Of a stretch of 64,000 nucleotides of DNA, positions 1 through 10,974 are shown piece by piece (within the stretch, counting starts at the first letter, position 1; every line of letters starts with the position of its first letter). The notes below the pieces were generated by a model. The model made no database searches. It saw only the letters and a list, made by a program, of their open reading frames with translations, and was not told the DNA's origin. This stretch comes from Epithemia pelagica. Its lineage: Eukaryota; Bacillariophyta; Bacillariophyceae; Surirellales; Surirellaceae. Position numbers and translations under genes: made by a program. Location: positions 2,976,001 to 3,040,000 of the forward strand of contig OX337234.1 in assembly GCA_946965045.2 (NCBI GenBank), in the 5' to 3' direction.

Positions 1-2
1 CA

Positions 3-2981
3 GTGACAGAGCTGCGCATGTCGGCTGAAAATTTCAAAAAGGAAATATTACATAGGGTTACACATGGTACATTCAACGGTATCACGTGTCCCAAGACAAT
101 GCATGCGCTTGCCTCATTTATGCAAGAAGCGTGCCTGGGGACAAAGCGTGATACGAGTGTGCTATCAAACTTCTTTGACGGTATGGAGTTTTGTGTACCG
201 GCCTGCGCTACCAACACGTGTGCTTTGTACGACTCGTTTTCTCGCCAGAAACTCTTGGTTGTGGATTGGGAACTCTTTTTTCCTGGAGAAGTACTCTTTT
301 GCCCTCTATGCAATGGTAAACTCCATCGGACACGGAGTAATTTCTCCAAAAACAAGTGTCTTTTCCCCCTATTCGGAAGCTCTGGTCCCCCAAGATACGC
401 CATTGTCATGCACTATAGGTGCTCGGCATGTAAAACATGCTTCCAAGGGAATGAAGGACGATTTTTAGCAAAACTCCCACCTTGGATGGCCATGGCATAC
501 CCTGTGGAGCCAAAGTACGCTCGTGGGATGGCACATCTTACTCGAGATGCTACCCACATGCTAGAACACTCTATGCTGACCTACGGCAATGGAGATTATT
601 TTTCTAGAATGATCTACAGTGGTATCAATACAGACTACAAAGACAGACAAACAAGGTACTATTCATTCTGTGCATCCACTGGCCAAAAAAGTGAGGACTA
701 TCCCAAAAAGGATGGCGAGTGGCTGGTCAACTTCCCTCCACAAGGTGACACCATCCGTCAGCTGTATGACGATGCGGCTAGTTCCAATTGGAATTGGTGG
801 GGTCTGTCGGATCATGATAGACACACGAGAGAAATGCAAATGGTGAGATGCGAACGAACATTTGCGAATGATCATACTCACCAGACAGTGAAAAACTATC
901 CCTCAGCCTGTAAGGCAAAGGCCCTGTTTGACGTAGCCAACGAAAAAGGTGAGATCGCCTGTGCTATTCTCGTTGAAAATACCAAAATCCAGGAGGTGAG
1001 CCATGCTGTCGAACAGCTTGCTCGTCGGCCATGGTTTTGTCCGAAGGCCATGTATACTGATACATGGCCTTCTTCCATTGACTTCTGGGTCTTGATTTGG
1101 GGTGACGAGGTGAAGGGTTGCCTCGGCCTGTTTCATTTCCTGCAGAGAATTGTGAAGACTCTGCGACCAAGACACATTGATTATGGGCGAGCACTCCGTG
1201 ATCTCAAAATGGCCCTGTATGAGTATAATGATGAGGATATGAATAATGTCCTTCAAGCGCTGAAAGAAGGAAAAATGTCAAGTAGCAAGAAACAATACAC
1301 TGAGGGTGAGATACAGGATCTGCTCGACACTCCAGAGTTTGGACGAAGGTATGGAAAGTACATACGAAAAATGATCCGCTCGAAAGAAGTCATCATTGCG
1401 AAGCTGGAAGAATTCAAAGTGACCTATAAGGTCACTGCCTCACCAGGCAAGCCATCAGCAAGAGGTCGACGAGATCCGCGGACAAATCAACCTCTATTTA
1501 CGGAGGATACTCATCTCGCGATAGAAAATTGCAAACAAAAGGCAGTGTATTTGTCAGATCCACTACCACTTGAAGACATGTATTTGACAGTTGCAGCCAA
1601 CAAGAATTCACGCCACTCCTTACCTGAATACATTGCAGTCAGAGGGGAATCCAAGTTGGAGAGCTTCCACGACAACCTGGCAAACTTTGCAAATTGTGGA
1701 ATGCGTGAGAGCCTTGCAGACAATCTTAACCTACAGGGAACAGCGCATTACAATCTTACCATTCGATTCAAGCATCGATTGCTTGCAATGACTCTTGATG
1801 AGCGATCTCTTGTTCCAGCCGGATGGGAATGTGTGGTTCCTTATTGGAACCACACTGAACTGCGATTCATCAATGAAATGGCTGTGAGTTCTGGATCGCA
1901 ACAACAATTTCAATGGGTTGAAAACTTACCAGAAGACACTGGTGAACGCTTTTTTTCGGAATACTTGGCACAACAGAGCAGACGGAAATTGGAGATTCCG
2001 AAGCATCCACTCAATGACCGCTGTCAGTGTTGCTTGTGTGCCAAGTCTGTTGTGCGCCTTCCCCATGACAAGTCCTTTCACCCACCACCAGCACCTACTC
2101 TTTCAACACTACCACCAGTCCAAACAGTACAGGGGATGATTGTTAACCCGTACCGAAAGAGGACACCATCAAATAACAGTGATGAAACAAACCGAGACAA
2201 TGAGCATGACAAGAGAGAGGAGAATGAGAAAAATGAGAGTGAGGACGGCAATTCCCCCAAAAGCAGTCCAAACAATCAGAGTGAGGGGTTGTTGTGTGTT
2301 CCGATTGTGGGAAATCCAACAGCAGTCGAATCCGAAAAAGAGCAGCATGTACAGAAAAACCAAAATGCCAGTGAGAAGGAGACGATAACAACAATGGAAT
2401 CTGGTGACAGTGAGCCTCGACAGGAGGAGAGTACTTACATCAAGAATGTGGGTGAGCAAGAACCAAGTGAGACTCGGCCGCTGGTTCCACAAGCACAACA
2501 ACAAGAACAGGCTGGGGAAGCACGTCACCAAGAAAGTAGCACCAGTCAAACAAAGAAGCGAATGAGAGAAGAGAATCAACAAGAACAAGAAAGAGCACAA
2601 CATAGGCGTGAGATTATGCAACAACTAAATAGTGCACGATTCAGCTCTGGTTTTGGAACAGTCAACAAGAACGACAGAATCACCAGCACACCAGCAAGAA
2701 TCACAACCACAAACACAACACATGCACAACAAGAACTTACAACAATGACAACAAGCCAAGCAAGTGGGCCATTGGCTCAAACACTTTTGGCTCTGTCGTT
2801 GCTGATGCCAAATTTAGTTCAACAGCAGCACCATGCCGCGACCACAACTTGGATGCGGCCAACCCCACGAAACCAACGGCAATTCTGTTGTCCGAAGTAT
2901 TTTGAATACTTCGAGAATGGAAAGCGTGGGAGACCTCATCACAACAAAGACTGCCCCAACAAAAATACCAAGAAGCCTTGA
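3..2981 (+). CDS. Transposase-like cysteine-rich protein, copy 1 (5' end outside window)
   Basis: The frame is open to the left edge, so the N-terminus is missing; the first visible codon is GTG and an ATG follows at 18. The protein has cysteine pairs (CPLC near residue 100, CSAC near 140), then a region with spaced acidic residues that could be a DDE/RNase H-like catalytic core: D near 290 in NDHTHQ, D near 353 in YTDTWP, and an E or D near 407 after the motif GLFHFLQRI. A long low-complexity Q/N/S/E-rich segment follows. The C-terminus has two cysteines, the AT-hook-like core KRGRP, and H and C residues (HHNKDC). The same architecture recurs in the next gene, which shows what the missing N-terminus should look like. 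I do not recognise the family with certainty. The mobile-element assignment rests on the DDE-like spacing, the AT-hook/zinc tail and the tandem copying. Confidence 0.6.
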   Translation: MTELRMSAENFKKEILHRVTHGTFNGITCPKTMHALASFMQEACLGTKRDTSVLSNFFDGMEFCVPACATNTCALYDSFSRQKLLVVDWELFFPGEVLFCPLCNGKLHRTRSNFSKNKCLFPLFGSSGPPRYAIVMHYRCSACKTCFQGNEGRFLAKLPPWMAMAYPVEPKYARGMAHLTRDATHMLEHSMLTYGNGDYFSRMIYSGINTDYKDRQTRYYSFCASTGQKSEDYPKKDGEWLVNFPPQGDTIRQLYDDAASSNWNWWGLSDHDRHTREMQMVRCERTFANDHTHQTVKNYPSACKAKALFDVANEKGEIACAILVENTKIQEVSHAVEQLARRPWFCPKAMYTDTWPSSIDFWVLIWGDEVKGCLGLFHFLQRIVKTLRPRHIDYGRALRDLKMALYEYNDEDMNNVLQALKEGKMSSSKKQYTEGEIQDLLDTPEFGRRYGKYIRKMIRSKEVIIAKLEEFKVTYKVTASPGKPSARGRRDPRTNQPLFTEDTHLAIENCKQKAVYLSDPLPLEDMYLTVAANKNSRHSLPEYIAVRGESKLESFHDNLANFANCGMRESLADNLNLQGTAHYNLTIRFKHRLLAMTLDERSLVPAGWECVVPYWNHTELRFINEMAVSSGSQQQFQWVENLPEDTGERFFSEYLAQQSRRKLEIPKHPLNDRCQCCLCAKSVVRLPHDKSFHPPPAPTLSTLPPVQTVQGMIVNPYRKRTPSNNSDETNRDNEHDKREENEKNESEDGNSPKSSPNNQSEGLLCVPIVGNPTAVESEKEQHVQKNQNASEKETITTMESGDSEPRQEESTYIKNVGEQEPSETRPLVPQAQQQEQAGEARHQESSTSQTKKRMREENQQEQERAQHRREIMQQLNSARFSSGFGTVNKNDRITSTPARITTTNTTHAQQELTTMTTSQASGPLAQTLLALSLLMPNLVQQQHHAATTTWMRPTPRNQRQFCCPKYFEYFENGKRGRPHHNKDCPNKNTKKP

Positions 2982-3154
2982 CGGATTGTCCATGGCAATG
3001 GCTTGTCCATTTTGCCGTTGCTGGCAGGAAGGAGGATCCAGCCACATCACCGAAATATCATGGCGGATGTGGCTCAAGCACAAAAAGGAAAACCAAGAAA
3101 TCCATCACACCAAACCCATGCACCACACCACAAAGAAGAAAAAGACACAAAACC

Positions 3155-3240
3155 ATTAGGATGAGACGACCCGTATACCTGAAATAAGAAGAACTAAATT
3201 AGGATGAGACGACCCGTATACCTGAAATAAGAAGAACTAA
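3155..3240. repeat. Perfect 43-bp tandem duplication
   Basis: Two identical 43-bp units (3155-3197 and 3198-3240), each starting ATTAGGATGAGACGACCCG, lie about 170 bp downstream of the copy 1 stop codon. The second copy of the gene has the related but single sequence CTGAATACCTGAATG at about 7487, so this is probably a duplication in the 3' untranslated region of the element. Confidence 0.85.
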
Positions 3241-3896
3241 AACATAAGATGAAGAATGAGTTAGAAACATGCCTGTTCAAAAATTATGAGAGCGATCTTT
3301 CGGTAGATTTTTGTGTCAACGATCGACGTACAGAGCACACATGAAGCTTACCATGGACAGACGTCTTGTACGTTTGTCGAGCGTTGACCACTGATGTAAG
3401 CACAGAAATTTCTGAACTAAGACCAAAATCATTTATGGTGATTGAAGGGGAGGTGCCTTCGCCCCTCATGACAGAGAGTTAAACCAGATGCAAGGGTTAG
3501 ACAAGACATGGTAATTCAGCCAATGAGAGTGAAACCGACTAGGATGCAGAAAACGACAGAATCTTACCATTTTGAACGTTGGGAATCTCTTCCTTTTTTC
3601 TTCCTCTCTTTTTTTCCCTCCCCTTTTTCCCTTCTCTCTTCTGCCTTGGGCCCCCCCCCCCATTTTCGTGGAAGGGGTGTTAGTTTGCTCAGGCAGCAAT
3701 ATGATTGGATGAGACCATGTCGTTCCACACAAAACACTTAAAGGAAAACTCATAACGACATGTCTTACCATTTCAAAAATCAGTCCCCCCATCGCCCCCC
3801 AAACACGGATTGGCAGCTTGAAAATCTCACCAAGTGAGATTCCAAGTGCCGATCCGGTCGGTCGCGGCCGCCAAGTCTCATCTCGGAAAGACGACA
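3241..3896. other. Spacer between the two transposase-like copies
   Basis: No gene is visible. It holds the CT-rich 3' end of copy 1 (3508-3672, see the repeat entry) and then an AT-moderate stretch with the motif CGACATGTC. A minus-strand ORF across 3466-3951 is low-complexity and only mirrors the CT-rich tract. Confidence 0.5.
3508..3672 (+). repeat. 3' terminal segment of transposase-like unit, copy 1
   Basis: A pyrimidine-rich tract of CTT/TCC runs ends in TTCTGCCTTGGG, a run of Cs and CATTTTC. The same arrangement appears at 7800-7940 after copy 2. The similarity stops after CATTTTC, which may mark the end of the repeated unit. Confidence 0.6.
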
Positions 3897-6800
3897 ATGA
3901 GACATTGGCCACTTTTCTGGCCATCTCATCTCGTCGATGACGATGACACACCTGTAGAAAACGTAAAAGAAAAGATGGTTAGTAGGTCACACCAAACAAC
4001 ACAATCTTGGGCTGCTCAACAGGCTGCAGCAAGGGCGGCAATGGGCCCCCAATCCCAACGACGAGGGAACATTTACAGTCGCTTGCCAGTGCCACAGGGG
4101 CAGCGACGCTCGGGCAACCAAACCATGACAGGAGTAGTGGAGTTTGAGCCCCACATAGACTGTTATGTCTGCAGGGCTGTCCACAATGGACAAAACAAGC
4201 CACACAGAGCCCACCACATGCTCTGTCCACTCAACAAAACAACAAAGGGCAAGGCAAAGACACAGGAGAAGGGCCAGATCCAACGACTGCTCGACAAAGC
4301 AGCAAAACAACACAAGAAGAACAACAATAGGCCAATGAATGGCACAGAACAACTCACCCCAGGCAATGTCAGTGAGGAGGCACTGGGTGCCTTTTTTTCT
4401 GTTCGCAACAACACGACGAAACAAGTGAAGACAACGGGCAAGCTCACGTTGGAGTCGTTGGCGACGAAGAAAAAGCCAGTAGAAAGGAAGGTTGGGAAAA
4501 CATGTGACAGTCACATACCAACGAGTGCACGCATGTCGGTCGAAAATTTCAAAACAGAAATTCTACATAGGACAAACATGCTGGTTGAGGCGAGTTCGAT
4601 TGCTCCCAAGACCATGCGGGCTCTCGCGTCACTTATTCAGGACACGTGCCTTCGTTCAAAGCGGAGTACAACGGTTCTAGAAGCTTTTTTCGAAGGTATG
4701 GAGTTTTGTGTACCGGCTTGCTCTGGGAACACGTGTCCTTTGTACGACTCGTTTGTGGGACAGAAACTCTATGTAGTAGATTGGGAACTCTTTTTTCCAA
4801 ACCAAGTACTGTTTTGTCCTACATGTGGAGGTAATCTCCAGCGGACGCGGACTAATTTCTCCAAGAACAAGTCGCTTTTCCCCCAATTCGGAATAAATGG
4901 TCCCCCAAGCTACGCGATCGTGATGCACTATAAGTGCTCGGCATGTGGTGCCAATCACCAAGGCAACGAATCGCAATTTCTCGCGAAACTTCCTCCCCAC
5001 ATGGCCATGGCGTACCCAGTCGACCCGAAATACGCGGTCGGCAACTCGCACCTCAAGACTGACGCGACGAGACTCATGGAGCGGCTCATGGTGACTCATG
5101 GGAATGCAATTCTATGTGCAGAATATCTCTATGAATCAATCAACCAGTGCTATATGGACAAAACTATGAGATTCTACTCGGAGCTCCTAGCGACAGACCA
5201 AGCAAGTGACCAACCTTATCCAAAGAAGGATGGCAAATGGCTCGTGTCTTATCCCCCTCAAGCGGACACCCTTCGTCAGATATACGAGCAGGGTGCTTAC
5301 TCAGACTCTGTGTGGTGGGGAGTATCCGATGTTGACCGACACCAGCGAGAAATACAAATGGTGAAGTGTAGATTATCGTTTGCTCAGGACCACACCTGGG
5401 AGGTGGTCAAGAACTACCTTTCCAGTTGCAAGGCAAAGGTCCTGTGGGATGTTTGCACCGAGACAGGCGAGATTGCCTGTCTTGTCTTGGTGCAATCAAC
5501 AAAGCTGCAAGAGATTGCCCATGCAGCAGAGCAATTGTCGCGTCGTATCGGGTTTTCTCCCGTAATTATGTATTCCGATACCTGGCCCCACAAGGATGAC
5601 TTTTGGGAACTGATACTCGGAGCACGGTTGATTGGCAGGTTGGGGTTGTTTCATTTTTTGCAGCGAATTACAAAGACGCTTCGACAGCGTCATTGCGACC
5701 ATGGGCAAGCACTTCGTGATTTGAAGGCTTGCATCTATGAAGAGCACGATGAAGACCTTCAGAAAGTCATCCATGCCCTCAAGACCGGATTGTTGGGAAA
5801 GGAATACACAGAAGAAGAGATTTGTGAGATGAGAGCAACGAAAGTCTTTGCTCAACGATACAACAAATACATACGAAAAAGGATTCGTTCGGCCGAAGTC
5901 ATCAAAGGGAAACTCGACGAATTCAAGGTGAGGTACAAAGTCACCGCCTCAGATGGACAACCAGCTGCTCGTGGCCGTCTTGACCCAAAGTCGGGCCAGA
6001 CTCTCTTCACTCCAGAAACACACGATGCCCTGGTGAATTGCAAAGAGAAGGCTCAGTTTTTGGCCGACCCAAAACCAATCGAAGAGATGTATTGTGAGTT
6101 GCCACCGAATTGCAATGCAAAACATGGTCTCACTGAGTTTCGTGCTTACCGTGGCGAGAGCAAGTTGGAGTCGTTTCACGACAACCTTGCTCATTTTGGG
6201 AACTGTGGGATGCGCGAGTCATTGGCAGATGCACTAAATTTGTGCGGAACTGCCAGGTACAATCGTACCATTTGACACAAGCTCGCTCTGTTGGATATGA
6301 ATCCAACAGAGCGAGCGCAAATCCCAGCTGGATGGGAGTCGGTTGCGCCGTTTGACAACCACTTGCAACTCGAATTTATAAACAAAATGGCAAGGGCAAC
6401 TGGTGTTAGTGGGCCATTCGCCAACGTAGATAGAACAAATCCCAGAGGACAACGGAGAACGATTTTTGTCTACTTACCTCAAGCAACAAATGGAAAGAGA
6501 CAAAACCGTGCCAAAGCATCCGCTCAATGATCGCTGTCAGTGTTCGTTGTGTCAGGGCAATGCCAAGAGATTGCCCCATGACAGCTCCATTCCACCCTTT
6601 GCTTCGTCAGCTTCCTCCTCGTCTGTTGTTGTGTCTGCTTCATCACCAACCATGGCCGAGATTTATTTGAATCCGTATTTTCCCCAAAGAGGACGGAAAC
6701 AACCCAAGAGCACCGTCCAAATCGAAGAAATATCCGAAGAAATAGACAACAGCATCAGTTGTTGCGGTGATGTAGCACCAGAACAGTCGGTTCCGATTGC

Positions 6801-7305
6801 GAAGGACGCAAACAAACGAAAAGCCGGCAACAACACAACAACAGAATCCAACAATCCATCCAAAAAGCAACGCATAGAGCAGCAAACGAATGAGACAGAA
6901 ACTGGTGAGATGGAAGCTACACCAGGAAATGCAACAAGGGAAGTGGTAAGCTTACCTTCTTTGTCACGACAACAGGCCCAGTTGCATACGGCAACACAGC
7001 AGAGCAACACGCAACAAACAAAACAAACAACAAATCACCATGCACCACCAGCACAGCAATGCAATCGTCCACCATTCTTTGGACTCCCTGTTGCCATGGC
7101 CAAGTACTCCAACCTGTTGCCGCCACCACCACTCCATCCAACTTTGTACCCGTGCCATCCGTTCGGCTATCCTCATCGTCCATCGCCACAAACTCAAATC
7201 CAGTTTTGTTGCGTGAAGCACAAAGAATACTACGACAGTGGCAAGAGGGGACGACCACCACACAGCAAAGACTGTCCAAAGCGGAATTTCCGAGGCTTCG
7301 ATTGA
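3897..7305 (+). pseudogene. Transposase-like cysteine-rich protein, copy 2, broken by a stop and a frameshift
   Basis: This copy adds the N-terminus missing from copy 1: a C..C...H..H...C cluster (CYVCRAVHNG to HHMLC) and a lysine-rich linker before the shared core, which begins at about 4533 with MSVENF. The core is open and close to copy 1 up to a TGA at 6273, exactly where copy 1 has CGA (arginine). The same frame continues with recognisable sequence (IPAGWE) to about 6425. The homology then moves to another frame (PEDNGERF onward) and runs to the stop at 7305, ending with the same AT-hook/zinc tail (KRGRPPHSKDC). At least two disabling changes are therefore present. The open frame reaches back to a GTG at 3834; the first ATG is at 3897 and another is at 3975, so the start is uncertain. 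Confidence 0.7.
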
Positions 7306-7795
7306 TCCGGGCTGTCCATTTGTCGAGACGACAGGAAGGAAGATCCAATGGCACACCGAAAGACATGGCGATGCCATCCAGCCATCACAACCAATCCACC
7401 CACCCAAAAACCACCTTCATTACCACCACTGCATACCCCATCATCGCTCCAATTACAAGAACTTAAAACATGAATCGACCAACAACCTGAATACCTGAAT
7501 GACCAAGAACACAACAAGCACGACAAGATAGTTAGTAACAAAAACACGAAAAACAGAATTTATGAGACATCCATATCTTCTCTAGCCACCGTAGCACATG
7601 GAAAGGGCACCCGGAAAGTGACAAGGCTCTTGCGGAATTCGGGTGTCAAGTCAAACCTGTTGAACGACAGACAATTAAAGGTGAGAGGCCAATAAAGACA
7701 GAATGTTGCTACCGGTCTTGTAAGGGGAAAAATGCTTCCACGTACTTACCTGCCTGATCCCCCTCTGAGGACATGAAAGGTGATGTTACGACATG
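7306..7795. other. 3' flank of transposase-like copy 2
   Basis: No convincing gene. It carries A/C-rich sequence with CCTGAATACCTGAAT, comparable to the 43-bp repeat after copy 1, and then unremarkable sequence up to the CT-rich terminal segment. Confidence 0.4.
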
Positions 7796-9346
7796 TCACA
7801 ACAATCCTCGAAAATGCGAATGAAACGATCGAACCAGAACGATGGAATCCAGCTGCCAAAACTCTCCCCTTTTTCCTCCCCTTCTTCTTCCTCTCCTCCC
7901 CCTCCCCTTCTCTCTTCTGCCTTGGGCCCCCCCATTTTCAGCTTCCGACCAACTGCCTTCATCGGCAGCAGTCAACAAAGAAGACGATTCTCGTGGTAGT
8001 GGAGGAGGATGAACCGAGGAGGATGTATGTGTTGTTCCACCTCTACTATTACTTTTACGTTTCCAGCCACTGGGTGTGGTTGTGTTTGTGGTCTCCTGGT
8101 CGTGATCGGTACCCATTTCGTCCCCCAGGGGCAAGCCCACTGGTGTTTCGAGATTGTTGTCTCCTCCTCCTCCTGTAACAGGATTGTTGTTGTTGTTAGG
8201 AAGGGACGGCAAGGAAGACGATTGACCAGGTACCGCCACGGACCGAAGGGAGGTGGAGGTATTCCTTGCGAAACGTGGTTCTTCTTGTTCTGGTTCTTGA
8301 AATAGGGAGGTTTCCAAAGGTGGATGAACGTCGGGGACAAGATTGATAAAGGATCGAATGGCAGACATGGATTGATGCCGATGAGCTGTATGTCGTCCTC
8401 GAACGGATTGATACGGATTTCGCAACAAGGTACTGGTCCAATCCAAGACCGTGTTGCTACTACTGCTGTTGCCGCCACCTCCAAACGTGATACTCGGCCG
8501 TCGACCCGTTCGATTGCTACTACTGCTGGAGGGATTGGTACGAGACGTGGCTCGTCGTCGCAATTGGCGTTGTCCTTGACGTTCTTGGCGTCGTTGCAGT
8601 GAGACAATAATGGAGGAGGAGGAGGGTAAATCGGCGGAGGAGTCTTCCAAACTGCTCGAACTGCTCCAACTGGCATTGGAGGATCGAGGGAGAGCCGATT
8701 CCATGGGTGAATAATCATGATAGTTGGATTCCTTGTAAAAGGATGAGACAGCTCCCGCCAAGGTCGAATAGGTGGCTTCGGCTGCATAATTCAAGGATTC
8801 ATTGGCTTGATTCCAAGGAGCCGAAAACCAGGATGTGTAGGATTGCTGTGGTTGCTGCGCATCAGTCGTCGTTGTTGGAGTGTTTAGGGTATGGCCGTCT
8901 ATCGATAATGGTGTGGACGAATGACTGACACTTGCTGTAGTAGTTGTTGTAGTTGTGCGAGTAGCTACATGAGACGGATTCGGATCGTAGGAGGTGGAAG
9001 GATTAGAAGATGTGGCGGTGTTGGTTGAGGTGGAATCGGCATAGAGTGTATTCAATGAAAACGACGAAGGGGAGAACCAATTTCCAGCTGGGGTTGCCGA
9101 TTCCTGGGACGATGAAGAGGATGGTCCTGTCGTCTGGTGGTGGTTGTAGTTGCCACCGGTGGTAAACATGCCCAACAACGTCGACGATGATGATCCAGTG
9201 GCAGAGTCGACGTAGTCTCTCGCATTTCCTCCAGTTCCAATTCCAGATCCTCCTCCTTCTCTTCCTCCTCCCAACTGATGAGGTGTGTCCCTGCCGCTGC
9301 TGGATCCTGCCGGAGTTGTGTCTTGCGTCCACAGTCGAACCACCAT
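7796..9346 (-). CDS. Serine/threonine/asparagine-rich hypothetical protein with repeat-derived C-terminus
   Basis: A 516-residue ORF with long S, T, N and G runs. Less biased stretches (for example around SWFSAPWNQANESLNYAA and RSFINLVPDVHPPLETS) make a real gene more likely than chance. I see no recognisable domain. The last 45 or so residues, from NGGAQGRREKG on, are encoded by the CT-rich end of the transposase-like unit; the same peptide can be read antisense to copy 1. The original C-terminus therefore seems to have been lost or replaced when the repeat arrived. The gene is divergent from the CDIN1-like gene, with about 340 bp between the starts. Confidence 0.5.
   Translation of the reverse strand: MVVRLWTQDTTPAGSSSGRDTPHQLGGGREGGGSGIGTGGNARDYVDSATGSSSSTLLGMFTTGGNYNHHQTTGPSSSSSQESATPAGNWFSPSSFSLNTLYADSTSTNTATSSNPSTSYDPNPSHVATRTTTTTTTASVSHSSTPLSIDGHTLNTPTTTTDAQQPQQSYTSWFSAPWNQANESLNYAAEATYSTLAGAVSSFYKESNYHDYSPMESALPRSSNASWSSSSSLEDSSADLPSSSSIIVSLQRRQERQGQRQLRRRATSRTNPSSSSSNRTGRRPSITFGGGGNSSSSNTVLDWTSTLLRNPYQSVRGRHTAHRHQSMSAIRSFINLVPDVHPPLETSLFQEPEQEEPRFARNTSTSLRSVAVPGQSSSLPSLPNNNNNPVTGGGGDNNLETPVGLPLGDEMGTDHDQETTNTTTPSGWKRKSNSRGGTTHTSSSVHPPPLPRESSSLLTAADEGSWSEAENGGAQGRREKGRGRRGRRRGGKRGEFWQLDSIVLVRSFHSHFRGLL
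7800..7940 (+). repeat. 3' terminal segment of transposase-like unit, copy 2
   Basis: Matches the copy 1 end at 3508-3672: a CT-rich tract, then CTTCTGCCTTGGG, a shorter C run and CATTTTC. It lies inside the 3' end of the serine-rich gene on the opposite strand and supplies that ORF with its last 40 or so codons. Confidence 0.6.
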
Positions 9347-9685
9347 GGTCTGGTCGAGTTCCTATTTCCTATTTTTTGCTCCAGGGAAGAATCCAGACGC
9401 GCTCTCACCTCCTGTATGTGTGATGTCACGGAGTCGCGGATGGCGTCCTGAAGAAGTCCGATCCCTTAATTGACAGCGACTGACATCATCGCATCCGAGT
9501 TGACGTTTCCATCGAATACACCCAAGCGGGTAAAATTAGTATGTGTCTCTAAGGAGTACTTAAGATAAGCGACCTAGGAGCGACTATCTCCATACGGGGT
9601 GCGCCGTGCGCCCAACTTTCACCACAAAGTTTCAATCCACCATGGTGGTCTTCCAACAAGTGTTTTGGAACAAGCTCACGAAGAA
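9347..9685. promoter_or_regulatory. Divergent intergenic region
   Basis: Lies between the starts of the serine-rich gene (minus) and the CDIN1-like gene (plus), so it should contain both promoters. No clear TATA box or other element stands out. Confidence 0.35.
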
Positions 9686-10705
9686 ATGGAACCTAAAAAT
9701 GACAAAAATAACGCTGGTGGCGTCCAACAGGACCTGATCCATGTCCAAGAGGAAGAAGAACCGGAGATGAAGGATCCCTTTGATTGGATCCTTCGATGTC
9801 AACGACGGTCGTTTTCCTCGACACAACAAGACGGTAGTAGTACCACCCCCAGTACAAATGATGCGGATGATCCTCCAATGCGTTTCTTGCTGTGGCACAG
9901 TCCGACTCCCCCAATCCCAATCGCGACCGAACAGGCCTTGTTGGCTGGCAAGCAATTGATTCGATATGGTGCCAAGGAACGAGGCATGATGAAGTCGCAA
10001 CCCGATTGGAGAAAGAACCAAGTTCGTCGCTTGTGTGATCAACATGGTGTATCTGTAGAACTCGCCCTCTCCTTACGACGACATGTCATGAAACAATTCA
10101 ACCCCTACAAGAACATGCCGGCTTTAAGATTGGGGAGGGAAGACGAGATTCTAGAATCTTCCCGTCGGTTTGAAGGAGTGATTCACGAGTTGTTGCAACG
10201 ACAAGATGTTCCCTTTTATTCTGAAGCCGAAATCAAACGTCACATTCAACAACACCGAGGTCAACGACCCTTTCCTCCGACACCCGACTTTGTGTTGCAC
10301 CAGGAAATGGTCATTGAGACCTTTGTGTACAAGAAGAATAAAAATGACCGAGGGAGTCGCAAACGCCAACGGACTCTGAAGAATACTTCTCAAATTCGTA
10401 CAATTCAGCGACGATCTGTTTGTTGGATCGATGCCAAAATGTTTTATGGAGCCTCCACCATTGATCATGACAACAACAGTGCGGTGGGATGTTTGTTGGC
10501 CACAGCGCGCAAATACACTGCCGTCTACGGACCGGGTGCCTTTGTCTTTTTTCATGGCTATGGAGATCAATTGGCCAACGAATTGGATCAAACGGGAACC
10601 ATGGCCTTGGACTGCACCGGAGAGCATGTCCATTGCTTGTTGAAACCGGTTCGTGATCACCAACGAACGTGGTGTGCCGATGCCAAGGGAGACATTTTGC
10701 CATGA
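9686..10705 (+). CDS. CDIN1: CDAN1-interacting nuclease 1 (CDIN1/C15orf41) homologue
   Basis: The C-terminal half matches the CDIN1 family, a PD-(D/E)xK-type nuclease fold known in animals as the partner of codanin-1. Visible features are TPDFVL (about residue 197, the acidic metal-binding position), CWIDAKMFYG (about 245, the D-x-K position), then RKYTAVYGPGAFVFFHGYG, typical of the family. The N-terminal part carries the helical region (ALSLRRHVMKQFNPYKNMPALRLGREDE). Start: the open frame extends to a GTG at 9599, but an in-frame stop lies at 9575 and the first in-frame ATG is at 9686, giving 339 residues. Assignment is by motif and overall similarity; function in a protist is inferred. Confidence 0.8.
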   Translation: MEPKNDKNNAGGVQQDLIHVQEEEEPEMKDPFDWILRCQRRSFSSTQQDGSSTTPSTNDADDPPMRFLLWHSPTPPIPIATEQALLAGKQLIRYGAKERGMMKSQPDWRKNQVRRLCDQHGVSVELALSLRRHVMKQFNPYKNMPALRLGREDEILESSRRFEGVIHELLQRQDVPFYSEAEIKRHIQQHRGQRPFPPTPDFVLHQEMVIETFVYKKNKNDRGSRKRQRTLKNTSQIRTIQRRSVCWIDAKMFYGASTIDHDNNSAVGCLLATARKYTAVYGPGAFVFFHGYGDQLANELDQTGTMALDCTGEHVHCLLKPVRDHQRTWCADAKGDILP

Positions 10706-10974
10706 AGAGAGATACCATCTTTAGGATGATACAACAAACACAAGAGAAGCATAATGGCATACGAGAGACTCTCTCTCCCTGTCCCTACTACTTCTCTTTG
10801 GAATAGATGTGTATAGTGTATAGTTGTAGAGTGGCACGCCTTCACAAGTGAGGCCAAGTGCATCCGCCACGGACCCTCCCAACCCGTTTCAACGCTATAC
10901 ACCGGACTCTATAACACCATCGAATGCTTCTGTCCATCTACCTAGTAGAATTGATTGGTAACGTCAGACTACCT

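Noticed and set aside
3466-3951. 161-codon minus-strand ORF next to copy 1
   Set aside because: It is the antisense reading of the CT-rich end of the repeat unit; only its similarity to the tail of the serine-rich gene is informative.
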